Source: WLMZ01 sp031367435
GTDB taxonomy: Bacteria; Actinomycetota; Acidimicrobiia; Acidimicrobiales; Ilumatobacteraceae
DNA: 64,000 nucleotides
Direction of reading: 5' to 3'
NCBI GenBank assembly: GCA_031367435.1
Contig: JANLPV010000040.1
Span: forward strand, 55,474 to 119,473
Part shown: positions 43,361 to 52,485 of the stretch, piece after piece
Position numbering within the stretch: position 1 is the stretch's first letter
Layout of the letters: every line of letters begins with the position of its first letter
The notes under the pieces: model-generated
The model's database searches: none
Told to the model about the DNA's origin: nothing
Seen by the model: only the letters and a program-made list of their open reading frames with translations
Made by a program: the position numbers and the translations under genes

Positions 43361-44385
43361 GCCGGCGCGGACAACGGATGGCAGAGGCATTCGGTGCCGT
43401 TGCCGAGAGAATCGCTCGAAGCGGAACTCTCTTGCTCGGGTCCGAGACGTCCGCATTCGAGCGCGAATTTGCCGAATGGCTGAGTGTGTCATCCGTCGTC
43501 ACCGTCGCCTCGGGTGCAGCGGCGCTGCAGCTTGCACTGGCTGGCCTCGGTGTCGGACCTGGCGATGAAGTCATCGTCCCAGCGTTCACGGCCGTGCCTA
43601 CTGCGTCTGCGGTCTGTGCAGTCGGCGCGGTACCGGTACTCGTCGATGTCGGGCGAGACACCGGCACCCTTGACACGTCCCTCATTGAGCCAGCGCGCAC
43701 CGCGCGCACGAAAGCGGTCATTGTCGTGCACTTGTACGGCCGACCTGCCGACCGGGTGCGTACCGATCTGCTCGTGATCGAGGATGCAGCGCAGGCGCAC
43801 GGCGCAATCCTTGATCACGGGCATTCCGACGCAGTCACGTACAGCTTTTACCCCACCAAGAACCTCGGTGGCATCGGTGACGGTGGTGCTGTTGTGTCAC
43901 GCAACCCCGACCTGATCGCTCTCCTTCGCAGCCTTCGTGTGCATGGCATGTCGGAGATGTACGTGCACGATCACATCTCACAGAACTTTCGCATGTCAGA
44001 GCTTGAAGCGGCATGGTTACGCCTCGCGCTTGTGGACGTTCGTATGGACAACGAAAGACGTCGCGGCATCGCCGCGCGTTATCGCGCAGCCGCCCCTCAT
44101 CTCGCCTGGCAGGACGAACACGTCGACCACGTCTATCACCAATGCGTTGTTCGTTTTTCGGATCGCGAGGCGACGCGTGCGCGTCTGGCGGAGCTTGGGG
44201 TTGCTACAGCTATTCACTATCCGCTCGCTGTCACGCAACAGCCCGCCTATCGTCACCTGGCTCGAGTCGCATGCCCGCAGGCTGAGGCGTGGGCAGCAGA
44301 ATGCGTGAGCCTGCCGTGCTTTCCTGAGCTCGCCGACGCTGAAGTCGAACATGTTGCAAACGCAATAGCCGCGGTTGGCTCATGA
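43339..44385 (+). CDS. DegT/DnrJ/EryC1/StrS family sugar aminotransferase
   Basis: The 348-aa PLP enzyme has SVVTVASGAAALQLALAGLG, GDEVIVPAFTAVPTASAVCA, the Asp region LLVIEDAAQAHGA and the Schiff-base Lys in YSFYPTKNLGGIGDGGAVV. It transfers an amino group to a keto nucleotide sugar. It sits between the SDR gene and a glycosyltransferase, which supports synthesis of an amino sugar for a surface glycan or glycoprotein. Confidence 0.9.
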   Translation: MVPVVDLSRRGQRMAEAFGAVAERIARSGTLLLGSETSAFEREFAEWLSVSSVVTVASGAAALQLALAGLGVGPGDEVIVPAFTAVPTASAVCAVGAVPVLVDVGRDTGTLDTSLIEPARTARTKAVIVVHLYGRPADRVRTDLLVIEDAAQAHGAILDHGHSDAVTYSFYPTKNLGGIGDGGAVVSRNPDLIALLRSLRVHGMSEMYVHDHISQNFRMSELEAAWLRLALVDVRMDNERRRGIAARYRAAAPHLAWQDEHVDHVYHQCVVRFSDREATRARLAELGVATAIHYPLAVTQQPAYRHLARVACPQAEAWAAECVSLPCFPELADAEVEHVANAIAAVGS

Positions 44386-45083
44386 CGATCGGCAGCGTGT
44401 CCGCAATGTTTCCGTGCTACAACGACGCCACAACGATTGGTGGCTTGGTCGACGACGTGTACGAGGTGCTCGAACCGCTGGTCGCCACAGTCGAAGTCAT
44501 TGTGGTCAACGACGGCTCGAGCGACGACTCACGACAGGTGCTCGATCATCTCGCCGCCACGCGTTCGTGGTTGAGGGTGATTCATCACGACGTCAACCGC
44601 GGCTACGGCGGTGCACTCATGAGCGGATTCGCTGCAGCCCGTCATGAATGGATCTTCTACACAGATGGTGACGCGCAGTACGACGCTCGCGAAGCTGCCT
44701 TGCTTGTGCCGCTCGCCACCGACGACGTCGACATTGTGCAGGGCTACAAGATCGGCCGAGGTGACGGTTGGCATCGCAAGGTCATCGGTCGTTGCTATCA
44801 CCACGTCGTGAAGGTGCTCTTCGGACTCGTCGGCCGAGACACTGATTGTGATTTCCGTTTGTTTCGGCGCCAACTCATCATCGATCGTCCGCTCACCTCT
44901 ACGAGTGGCGTCATTTGCGTAGAGATGATGCGCAACTTTCGCGACCTCGACGCACGTTTCGTCGAGACCGGGGTCCATCACTATTTCCGACCCTCAGGCA
45001 AGTCTCAGTTCTTCCGCCTGCCTGCCATTGCGCGTAGCGCCCAACAGCTGTTGCAGCTGTGGTGGCGTATGGTCGTGCGATGA
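44382..45083 (+). CDS. Family 2 glycosyltransferase (dolichyl-phosphate mannose synthase-like)
   Basis: The start is ATG 44382 in an ATGA overlap. The 233-aa GT-A fold has MFPCYNDATTIGGLVDDVYE, VEVIVVNDGSSDDS, RGYGGALMSGFAAA and the metal motif in YTDGDAQYD. DTDCDFRLFRRQLI is typical of the DPM1-like group, which loads a sugar on a polyprenyl phosphate. There is no membrane tail. The downstream GT-C-like protein could use that lipid-linked sugar. Confidence 0.9.
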   Translation: MTIGSVSAMFPCYNDATTIGGLVDDVYEVLEPLVATVEVIVVNDGSSDDSRQVLDHLAATRSWLRVIHHDVNRGYGGALMSGFAAARHEWIFYTDGDAQYDAREAALLVPLATDDVDIVQGYKIGRGDGWHRKVIGRCYHHVVKVLFGLVGRDTDCDFRLFRRQLIIDRPLTSTSGVICVEMMRNFRDLDARFVETGVHHYFRPSGKSQFFRLPAIARSAQQLLQLWWRMVVR

Positions 45084-46441
45084 CGACCCATTCGGTCAAG
45101 CTGCGTTCCGCAAGGTCGTTTCTGATCACCGATCGCGGTGCAGCATGGGCATTCCGTGTCGCCATGGCATTTGGTGTCGCCGTGTTGATCATCGTCGGTC
45201 GCAATCAGTGGTTTGTGCGCGACGACTGGGCGCTTGTCATCACGCGTAACACTGTCCGCGACACGCTCGGATGGAAAGATTGGTTGTTCGTTCCGCAAGA
45301 CGGTCATTGGCTGACGGTGCCCGTTCTGTTGTATCGCGGCTTGCAGAATGCACTCGGCCTCGACTCATATGTTCCATTTCTGGCGCTGGCGGTTGTCACG
45401 CATATCGCGGCGGTGCTGCTTGTGCGCATCGTGTGCCGGCGCTGCGGCGTTTCGCCGTGGACCACAACAATCGTCTGCACCCTCTTGTTGCTGTTCGGCG
45501 CAGGTTGGGAAAATATCGTGTTCGCCGTGCAAGTTACGTACAACCTCTCGCTGGTTGCGTTCTTGGCCCAACTTGTACTCGCCGACCATGACGGCCCAGT
45601 GGATCGGCGAGACGTCGCCGGTGCCGGTCTTGCCGTAATCGGCGCGATGTCCTCCGGATTCGCGCCGGTGTTCATCACGGGCATCGCGATCTTCCTCGCG
45701 TTTCGTCGACGATGGGCTGCGTTGGCCGTGGCCGTGTTACCTCAGGGCATCGTGTATCTGTGGTGGTACGTGTTCTGGCAAAGCGGCAGCACGAGCGGGG
45801 TGCCGCACGGGTCAAAGGCCCTGGTGCCATCATTTGTGGCGCAAGGTCTTGGCACCACGCTGCACAGCATGGTGGTGCTCCCCGGACTCGCCGGCGTCGC
45901 GCTCCTCGCCACGATCGGCATCGCACTGTGGAGGGGAACCGGCTGGAAGGTGCAAAGCACTCTGCTCGCGCTATGGGCCACTGCTGCGGTGATGCTGATC
46001 GGTATCGGCATCGAACGGGTGGGCTTCGGCGTCGATTATGCGACCACATCTCGCTATCAGTACATGACCGCGATGCTGGTTGCGCCAGCGTTCGCGATTG
46101 CCGTTGAGCAACTTGCGCGAGTTGCCACCGTCGCGCTGTGGGCCGGGCGCATCGTGCTGGCGTTTGCGGTGTTGGTCAACCTGGGTTGGCTCGTAAACAA
46201 CGGTGACAAATTTGCCGCGGAGTCGCAACACGAAAAAGGTACGTTCGAGCTCATCGCTGGATCAGGACTCATCGCTCAGGCGGACGCCGGGCACATTCCG
46301 GAACTGCTCAGCTCGGACGTTTCGGTGCGGTGGGTGCCGTGGCTTGTCGAGCAGCATGCAATCACTGCGCGAGTTCCGGCGAACCAAGCAGAGCTCGATC
46401 GAGCTCGTGCTGCACTCGGCCTACCGAGTGTGTCTCCGTAA
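45080..46441 (+). CDS. Polytopic membrane protein, possible GT-C glycosyltransferase
   Basis: The start is ATG 45080 in an ATGA overlap with the GT2 gene. The 453-aa protein has about ten membrane helices. The first outside loop carries an acidic pair in WFVRDDWALVI, the position of the catalytic Asp/Glu pair of GT-C enzymes. A soluble outside part follows the last helix. No family name is certain. With the GT2 upstream it may transfer a polyprenyl-linked sugar to an exported protein or glycan (inference). Confidence 0.65.
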   Translation: MTTHSVKLRSARSFLITDRGAAWAFRVAMAFGVAVLIIVGRNQWFVRDDWALVITRNTVRDTLGWKDWLFVPQDGHWLTVPVLLYRGLQNALGLDSYVPFLALAVVTHIAAVLLVRIVCRRCGVSPWTTTIVCTLLLLFGAGWENIVFAVQVTYNLSLVAFLAQLVLADHDGPVDRRDVAGAGLAVIGAMSSGFAPVFITGIAIFLAFRRRWAALAVAVLPQGIVYLWWYVFWQSGSTSGVPHGSKALVPSFVAQGLGTTLHSMVVLPGLAGVALLATIGIALWRGTGWKVQSTLLALWATAAVMLIGIGIERVGFGVDYATTSRYQYMTAMLVAPAFAIAVEQLARVATVALWAGRIVLAFAVLVNLGWLVNNGDKFAAESQHEKGTFELIAGSGLIAQADAGHIPELLSSDVSVRWVPWLVEQHAITARVPANQAELDRARAALGLPSVSP

Positions 46442-46468
46442 CGATCGCTCATGTGTAGGGTCACCCGG

Positions 46469-47056
46469 ATGAATCCCTCGATGGAGCGCACCGCTCTCGC
46501 AGACGTTCCGGCAATTTCGCTCGCTTTAGCGCGCGCATTTGCCGATGACCCAGTGTTCGCCGTGTTGTTCGGGGGGCCGCCGTCGCTTGCAAAGGCGACT
46601 CGCTTCTTCGAAGTCATGGCGCAGATGCAACATGCGCACGGCCACGTGTACAACACCCCCGGGAACGAAGCAGCCGCGATTTGGGCACCTCCCGGGGCAT
46701 GGAGAATCCCGCCGATGCAGATCGCGAAACGTACACCGGCACTGATCGGCGTGTTCGGTCGTCACCTCGTGGGCACCCTTGGCGTTCTCAACGTGCTCGA
46801 GAAGAATCACCCAACCGAGCCGCACTATTACCTCGAGTTCATCGGCACCAATCCTGTTCACCAGGGCAAAGGCCATGGGGCGGCGCTCATGCAGCCGATG
46901 ATCGACCAATGTGATCGAGAAGGTGTTGGCGCCTACCTCGAATCGTCGAAGGAGTCCAATGTTGCCTTCTACGGCCGGTTCGGATTCGAGACGACAAAGG
47001 TCATCACACATAAAGCCGGTCCACAGCAGTGGCTGATGTGGCGCGACCCGAAGTAG
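46469..47056 (+). CDS. GNAT family N-acetyltransferase
   Basis: I chose ATG 46469 with AGGG at eight bases; ATG 46451 is the upstream option. The 195-aa protein has the acetyl-CoA loop HQGKGHGAALMQPMIDQCDR preceded by HYYLEFIGTNPVHQG, and the C-terminal NVAFYGRFGFETTK. It resembles the actinobacterial GNATs that begin with ALARAFADDPVF. The substrate is not known. It is convergent with ald at 19 bp. Confidence 0.88.
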   Translation: MNPSMERTALADVPAISLALARAFADDPVFAVLFGGPPSLAKATRFFEVMAQMQHAHGHVYNTPGNEAAAIWAPPGAWRIPPMQIAKRTPALIGVFGRHLVGTLGVLNVLEKNHPTEPHYYLEFIGTNPVHQGKGHGAALMQPMIDQCDREGVGAYLESSKESNVAFYGRFGFETTKVITHKAGPQQWLMWRDPK

Positions 47057-47074
47057 TGACGACTCCCCGCTCGT

Positions 47075-48223
47075 CTATGCGAGGAGCAGCGCCAGCGGAT
47101 CGGCGGCGCTGAGGCCAAGTGCGTCGGCCACGGGTGTGTTCGTGACATGTCCGGCGACTGTATTGATTCCGTGCACCAACGACGCGTCACGTCGCGCTGC
47201 GCCGCCTGCACCGTAGAGCGCAACTTCAAGTTGGTAGGGGAGCGTCGCGTTGGTGAGCGCGTAAGTACTCGTGTGCGGCACAGCGCCCGGCATGTTCCCA
47301 ACGCCGTAATGAATCACTCCATGCAGGCTGTACACGGGTTCGTTGTGAGTGGTCTCGTGGATGGTCTCGATGCAGCCGCCCTGGTCGATCGCGACATCAA
47401 CGATTACCGCGCCCTGCTTCATGCTGCGCACCATGTCCTCGCTCACCACCACCGGTGCACGGCCGCCGGCAACGAGCACCGCGCCGATCACCAAGTCGGC
47501 ATCGGCAACGTTGCGTTCGATCGCGCCGCGGTTTGAGGCCAACGTGACGACGCGACCCTTCTGGATCTGATCGACCCAGCGCAAACGGTCGATGTTCTTG
47601 TCGAACAGCACTACCTCGGCTTCCATGCCCGCCGCGATCCACGCCGCATTCCACCCAACGTTGCCTGCACCAAGCACCACGACCTTGGCGGGCCGCACAC
47701 CGGGAGCACCGCCCATCAACACGCCGCGACCTCCGTTATGGCGCTCGAGGTAATGAGCCCCCATCTGCGGGGCGAGTCGACCGGCCACCTCACTCATGGG
47801 GGCGAGCAACGGCAAGGCACCGTTGTCGGTCTGCACCGTCTCGTAGGCAATGCCCGTAGCTCCCGACGTCAGCAATGCGGTTGCAACCTCCGGATACGCG
47901 GCGAGATGGAGATAGGTGAACAAGGTGAGGTCTGCGCGAAGGAAGCCAAACTCTTCAGCTTTGGGCTCTTTCACCTTCACCACCATCTGTTGCGCCCACG
48001 CATCGGCAGCAGTCGGCACGATGGTTGCACCCGCCGCGACATAGTCGGAGTCGGCGATGCTTGCGCCCTCGCCGGCATGGGTTTCAACGAACACCTCAAT
48101 GCCGTGTCGCTCGAACTCGCGCACACCATCGGGCGTCATCGCCACGCGATGCTCAGCCGTCTTGACTTCTCGGGGAACGCCCACCGTTCGCAGTGCAGTC
48201 GTGGAGCTATGAGTTGTAGTCAT
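47075..48223 (-). CDS. ald: Alanine dehydrogenase
   Basis: The product is 382 aa from ATG 48223 (GTG 48229 is possible). Features are VGVPREVKTAEHRVAMTPDG (pyruvate-binding Arg and Lys), LFTYLHLAAYPEVATALLTS, the NAD fold VVVLGAGNVGWNAAWIAAGM, and VDVAIDQGGCIETIHETTHN. It interconverts alanine and pyruvate with NAD. It is divergent from the aldehyde dehydrogenase. Regulation with the neighbouring amine-use genes, where pyruvate may be the amino acceptor, is plausible. Confidence 0.95.
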   Translation of the reverse strand: MTTTHSSTTALRTVGVPREVKTAEHRVAMTPDGVREFERHGIEVFVETHAGEGASIADSDYVAAGATIVPTAADAWAQQMVVKVKEPKAEEFGFLRADLTLFTYLHLAAYPEVATALLTSGATGIAYETVQTDNGALPLLAPMSEVAGRLAPQMGAHYLERHNGGRGVLMGGAPGVRPAKVVVLGAGNVGWNAAWIAAGMEAEVVLFDKNIDRLRWVDQIQKGRVVTLASNRGAIERNVADADLVIGAVLVAGGRAPVVVSEDMVRSMKQGAVIVDVAIDQGGCIETIHETTHNEPVYSLHGVIHYGVGNMPGAVPHTSTYALTNATLPYQLEVALYGAGGAARRDASLVHGINTVAGHVTNTPVADALGLSAADPLALLLA

Positions 48224-48339
48224 GGCCACATACTGCCAAGTTCGAAGGGGGTCGTGTTGAGCCTCTGCGGGCAGTGATCTAGATTTCTGCTGGATCTGAG
48301 CACTGTTGGGTCCATCAGTTGCACGAGAGGACCGAGCCC

Positions 48340-49767
48340 ATGCAGGGTTTTCAAAACTTCATCAATGGCCAACACGTCGACGCGGCCGATGGTCGCACCA
48401 CTGCGATCATCAATCCCGCTACCGGCGAGCAGTACGCAACGGCGGCGCTGTCCGGCGACACCGATGTGCATGCAGCGATGACGGTTGCCGCCGCCGCGTT
48501 TGAGGGTTGGAAGGACAGCACACCGTCGGAGCGGTCGTTAGCTCTCTTTCGCATCGCTGATGCGGTCGAGGCACGTGCCGATGAACTCGTTGCGCTCGAA
48601 GTCGAAAACACCGGCAAGCCAATCGCGCTCACGAACAGCGAAGAAATCCCACCGATGGTCGATCAGATTCGCTTTTTTGCGGCGGCCGCGCGCAACCTCG
48701 AGGGCAAGTCGGCGGGCGAGTACATGCGTGGCATGACGAGCTACATCCGCCGTGAGCCGGTGGGGGTGTGCGCACAGGTAGCACCGTGGAACAACCCGAT
48801 GATGATGGCAGTGTGGAAGTTCGCCCCTGCCCTCGCCGCGGGCAACACCGTTGTGCTGAAGCCGAGCGACACCACTCCGGCAACTGCCACGCTGCTCGCT
48901 GAGATTGCTGCTGAGTTCCTACCGGCAGGCGTATTCAACGTCATTTGCGGCGACCGCGATACGGGCCGCGCCATGGTGCTGCACGACGTGCCGTCGATGG
49001 TGAGCATCACCGGTTCAGTGCGGGCCGGCATGGAAGTCGCTGAGGCGGCATCGCACAGTCTCAAGCGACTCCATCTCGAACTTGGTGGTAAGGCACCCGT
49101 GGTCGTGTTCGACGACGCAGATATTGCCGCTGCGGTCGAAGGCATTTCAACCGCAGGCTTCTTCAACGCCGGCCAAGATTGCACCGCCGCAACGCGCGTG
49201 TTGGTCGGTCCCGGCGTGTACGACGACTTCGTCGCCGCGCTTGGCGAGGCCGCCGCTGGCATCAAGACCGGAATGCCCGATGACGCCGATGTGCTCTACG
49301 GCCCGGTGAACAATGCGAACCAACTCGCCCGCGTCAGTGGGTTCCTCGACCGAGCACCCGATCACGCGAGTGTCGTCGCCGGCGGTAGCCGCGTTGGCAC
49401 GTCTGGGTACTTCTATGCGCCGACGGTTGTGGCCGACCTTCGCCAGACAGACGAGATGATTCAGAACGAGGTGTTCGGACCAGTGATCACCGTGCAGAAG
49501 TTTTCCGACGAGGACGAAGCGGTTCGTTGGGCCAATGGTGTTGAGTACGGATTGGCGTCATCCGTTTGGACGCGCGACTTCGGTCGTGCGATGCGGATGT
49601 CAAAGCGGCTCGACTTCGGTTGCGTGTGGATCAACACACACATCCCACTCGTCGCTGAAATGCCCCACGGCGGATACAAGAAGAGCGGCTACGGCAAGGA
49701 TCTATCCGCGTATGCGCTGGAGGACTACACGCGTATCAAGCACGTGATGGCGAACATCAATAGCTGA
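48340..49767 (+). CDS. Aminobutyraldehyde-type NAD-dependent aldehyde dehydrogenase
   Basis: The start is ATG 48340 with GAGAGGA eight bases upstream. The 475-aa ALDH has PWNNPMMMAVWKFAPALAAG, the NAD motif ITGSVRAGMEVAEAA, catalytic Glu in LHLELGGKAPVVVF, catalytic Cys in FFNAGQDCTAATRV, and EVFGPVITVQKF. FVDFDDAD-like spacing and the GQDCTAATR motif are typical of gamma-aminobutyraldehyde dehydrogenases (PatD/Prr). With the nearby transaminase and polyamine ABC transporter it would convert 4-aminobutanal to GABA. The exact substrate is inferred. Confidence 0.88.
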   Translation: MQGFQNFINGQHVDAADGRTTAIINPATGEQYATAALSGDTDVHAAMTVAAAAFEGWKDSTPSERSLALFRIADAVEARADELVALEVENTGKPIALTNSEEIPPMVDQIRFFAAAARNLEGKSAGEYMRGMTSYIRREPVGVCAQVAPWNNPMMMAVWKFAPALAAGNTVVLKPSDTTPATATLLAEIAAEFLPAGVFNVICGDRDTGRAMVLHDVPSMVSITGSVRAGMEVAEAASHSLKRLHLELGGKAPVVVFDDADIAAAVEGISTAGFFNAGQDCTAATRVLVGPGVYDDFVAALGEAAAGIKTGMPDDADVLYGPVNNANQLARVSGFLDRAPDHASVVAGGSRVGTSGYFYAPTVVADLRQTDEMIQNEVFGPVITVQKFSDEDEAVRWANGVEYGLASSVWTRDFGRAMRMSKRLDFGCVWINTHIPLVAEMPHGGYKKSGYGKDLSAYALEDYTRIKHVMANINS

Positions 49768-49800
49768 CAACAAGAGCTGACAACAAGCGCTGACAACCGC
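49762..49800. repeat. Three 13-nt tandem repeats starting at the aldehyde dehydrogenase stop
   Basis: AGCTGACAACAAG occurs twice (49762 and 49775), then CGCTGACAACCGC (49788). The first TGA is the stop codon. Because the period is 13, the three TGA copies lie in all three reading frames. Confidence 0.8.
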
Positions 49801-49811
49801 GGTTGCATCCG

Positions 49812-50354
49812 TCAGGCCGTGTCGCGGAGCAACTGCTCTTCTGCCGCAGCGATGGCGCGCTGCACCAGATCCTCCACGTGCCCCACGTCGATGCCCAATG
49901 CCTGGCCCACGTGTATCGACCAGATTTCCGAACGCAGATTGTTCTCGAAGTCGAGACGACTGCGGATATCAGACCGCGCTGCCTGACGGTTCTGACTGAT
50001 CATCACGAACGTGGCGAGGAAGATTGCTTCGAGCGACACGATCATCGTGAGCAAGCCGAACGGGAACTTGTCGAACTGATAGTGCAGGCCGGCGAGGCCG
50101 ATGTTTCCGGCGACCCAAACGCCAAACCAGATGGAGTGGATGTACACGAATTTCATCGAACCTGCGAATGCCGTGACGCCATCGGCAACAGAGCCCTCGG
50201 CTCGACGCAGCACCGAGAAAAGCTTGCGTTCGTCCAAGACTCGGAAGTGCCCAGGCTTTCCGATCTGGCCATCCTCCACGCCGTCGAAGCGGTCAATTAC
50301 TCGACACGCCTCGCAATTGGCGTCGAGGATCGGTGTCTGCTGTGCGTCTTCCAT
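49812..50354 (-). CDS. DUF1003 family membrane protein
   Basis: The start is ATG 50354 (MEDAQQTPILDANCEAC) after a GGGGG stretch. The 180-aa protein has the DUF1003 pattern: VADGVTAFAGSMKFVYIHSI, then WFGVWVAGNIGLAGLHYQFD, KFPFGLLTMIVSLEAIFLAT, and MISQNRQAARSDIRSRLDFE, with two membrane helices. Its biochemical role is not known. It is followed on the same strand by nothing in the window and preceded by the channel-like gene. Confidence 0.88.
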   Translation of the reverse strand: MEDAQQTPILDANCEACRVIDRFDGVEDGQIGKPGHFRVLDERKLFSVLRRAEGSVADGVTAFAGSMKFVYIHSIWFGVWVAGNIGLAGLHYQFDKFPFGLLTMIVSLEAIFLATFVMISQNRQAARSDIRSRLDFENNLRSEIWSIHVGQALGIDVGHVEDLVQRAIAAAEEQLLRDTA

Positions 50355-50395
50355 AAAACCCCCATTGACTATTGAAGCGCCGGAGCGCCGACTGA

Positions 50396-51079
50396 CTACT
50401 TCAAGATGTTCACTGCACGCGCACCGACGAGCACGATGGTTGCCAGCGAGGAGAGTGCCTGCAACGACATCAACGCTTTCGCGCGCGTTGTCAATGGCAG
50501 TGCATCGGTGGGACTGAAGGCCGACGAATTTGTGAGCGACACGTAGAGATAGTCGACAAACCTCGGTGCCCAAGGCTTGTCTGTGCTTCCGGGGTTCTCC
50601 ATCTGACTGAACCAGAAGTCTGGGGCGGCGTGATCGGCCCGACAGCGTTGGATCGGCCCGCCCCGGTCTATCTCCCAGAACCAAAGGCCAAATGCGAGCA
50701 CACCGGTGGACCACACCGAGACACCCGATGAGATCAGCGTTCTTCCCTGGATGTCGCTACCGGTTCGGAGTAAGTGACTGAGTAGCAGGCCGAGTGTTGT
50801 TGCATTCGTGCCGATGACCACGGCGATGAGTGCAAGCGAGACAAAGCGTAAATCGCGCGACGTTTCGTCGAGCTTGGTCGGGCTGACGATGAGCAACGTG
50901 ATCAGCACGAGCGCCTCTACCGCAGGCAATAACCACGTTGGGCCGACGGTGAGTTTGTCGGGTAGCCGGAGTTGTAGGAGCATCACGGCAACGACGGCAA
51001 CCGAGGCGGGCCATCTCGTCTCGCCCGACGACGGTAAGCCCCACGCATGTTCTTGAACCGTGGGTTTCTGCGCTGTCAT
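50396..51079 (-). CDS. Membrane protein with a channel-like C-terminal pair of helices
   Basis: The start is ATG 51079 in an ATGA overlap with the aminotransferase. The 227-aa protein has about five to six hydrophobic helices. The last two flank FVDYLYVSLTNSSAFSPTDA, which has the outline of a two-helix ion-channel pore loop, but the K+ filter GYGD is absent (NSSAFSPTD instead). The function is unknown; an ion channel is a guess from outline. Confidence 0.6.
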   Translation of the reverse strand: MTAQKPTVQEHAWGLPSSGETRWPASVAVVAVMLLQLRLPDKLTVGPTWLLPAVEALVLITLLIVSPTKLDETSRDLRFVSLALIAVVIGTNATTLGLLLSHLLRTGSDIQGRTLISSGVSVWSTGVLAFGLWFWEIDRGGPIQRCRADHAAPDFWFSQMENPGSTDKPWAPRFVDYLYVSLTNSSAFSPTDALPLTTRAKALMSLQALSSLATIVLVGARAVNILK

Positions 51080-52485
51080 CGCGATTGAAAGTCGTTCCAA
51101 GCGTTGGTGAACACATCCACCAGTGTGTCACCGATGAACCGGAGTTCTTCGACACCGCATGTGAGCGGCGGGGAAAGCACGACGACCGGATCGGCGCGAT
51201 CGTCGGCCCGACAGAACAGGCCTGCTTTGTACAGCGCGGGTGATAGCACGCCACGAAGCAGCCAGTCGCACTCCTCGTCGGTGAAGGTCGTCTTGTTGTC
51301 TTTGTCCTTCACGAGTTCGGCGACGCGGAAGTAACCACACCCACGAACCTCGCCCACGATCGGCAAGGAGGCGATTCGTGCCATCACGTCATCGAACAAC
51401 GGCTCGTTACGCAGCACATTGCCGAGAAGGTCTTCGCGTTCGATGATGTCGATGTTTGCAAGTGCAACTGCACAACTCACGGGGTGACCCCCGAACGTGA
51501 GTCCATGCAGAAATGTTCGTTTGCCCTCCAGGAACGGTGCTGCCATCCGGTCGCTGACGATCACTCCGCCGAGCGGTGCATAGCCACTCGTGACACCTTT
51601 CGCGAAGACGATCATGTCGGGCTGAAAGCCGAAGCGATCGCAACCGAACCAGTGGCCAAGTCGACCAAACGCGCAGATGACCTCATCGCTGATGAGCAGA
51701 ACCCCGTAACGGTCGCAGATCTCTCGTACGCGCTGCCAGTAGCCGGCTGGCGGCACCAGAGCACCCCCACTGTTCTGAACGGGTTCGAGGATGACACAGG
51801 CCACGGAGTCGGGGCCTTCCATGAGGATGCGACGCTCGATGTCGTCGGCACAGCTGAGCGTGCACGCGCCAGCGCCGGCGCACAAGCCGCACCGGTATTG
51901 ATTGGTGTTCACCACCTTGACCGTGCCGGGCATCAGCGGTTCCCACGGGTTCTTGATTGCCGGGATACCTGTGATCGACAGCGCTCCGAGCGTGGTGCCG
52001 TGGTAGGCGTGATGACGGCTGATGATCTTGCGTCGCATCGGCTGGCCGATCGCGGCGAAGTACTGGATCGCCAACTTCCAAGAGCTCTCCACCGCTTCGC
52101 TGCCACCAGTGGTGAAGAAGACGCGGTTCAGATCGCCTGGCGCGAGATCGGCGAGTCGTGACGCCAGTCGGATAGCAGGTTCATGACCGAAGCTCCACAA
52201 CGGAAAGTACGCCAACGTGGCCGCTTGTTGTGTGGCCACTTCGGCTAATTCGCGGCGGCCGTGGCCCACCTGCACGGTGAACAGTCCCGAGAGTCCGTCG
52301 AGCAACCGATGCCCATTCTGGTCGAAGACAAAGTTGCCCTCGCCGCGGGTGATGATTGGCATCGGCCCGCGCTGGAAGCCACTGAGCTGCGTGAAATGTC
52401 CCCAGAGGTGACGACGCGCAGCGGCCTGAATATCGAATTCGGTCTCTCCGTCGATAGTTGGTTCGTTGCTCAATGCGCACCCCAT
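51076..52485 (-). CDS. Class III PLP aminotransferase (putrescine/omega-amino acid type)
   Basis: I chose ATG 52485, which overlaps the Lrp gene by 16 nt; upstream starts give a non-conserved leader. The 469-aa protein has GLSGLFTVQVGHGRRELAEV, FFTTGGSEAVESSWKLA, SRHHAYHGTTLGALSITG, the PLP Asp in LLISDEVICAFGRLG, and the Schiff-base Lys in IVFAKGVTSGYAPLGGV. These match aminotransferases for putrescine or other omega-amines with pyruvate. It lies next to an Lrp regulator and divergent from the polyamine transporter. Confidence 0.88.
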   Translation of the reverse strand: MGCALSNEPTIDGETEFDIQAAARRHLWGHFTQLSGFQRGPMPIITRGEGNFVFDQNGHRLLDGLSGLFTVQVGHGRRELAEVATQQAATLAYFPLWSFGHEPAIRLASRLADLAPGDLNRVFFTTGGSEAVESSWKLAIQYFAAIGQPMRRKIISRHHAYHGTTLGALSITGIPAIKNPWEPLMPGTVKVVNTNQYRCGLCAGAGACTLSCADDIERRILMEGPDSVACVILEPVQNSGGALVPPAGYWQRVREICDRYGVLLISDEVICAFGRLGHWFGCDRFGFQPDMIVFAKGVTSGYAPLGGVIVSDRMAAPFLEGKRTFLHGLTFGGHPVSCAVALANIDIIEREDLLGNVLRNEPLFDDVMARIASLPIVGEVRGCGYFRVAELVKDKDNKTTFTDEECDWLLRGVLSPALYKAGLFCRADDRADPVVVLSPPLTCGVEELRFIGDTLVDVFTNAWNDFQSR

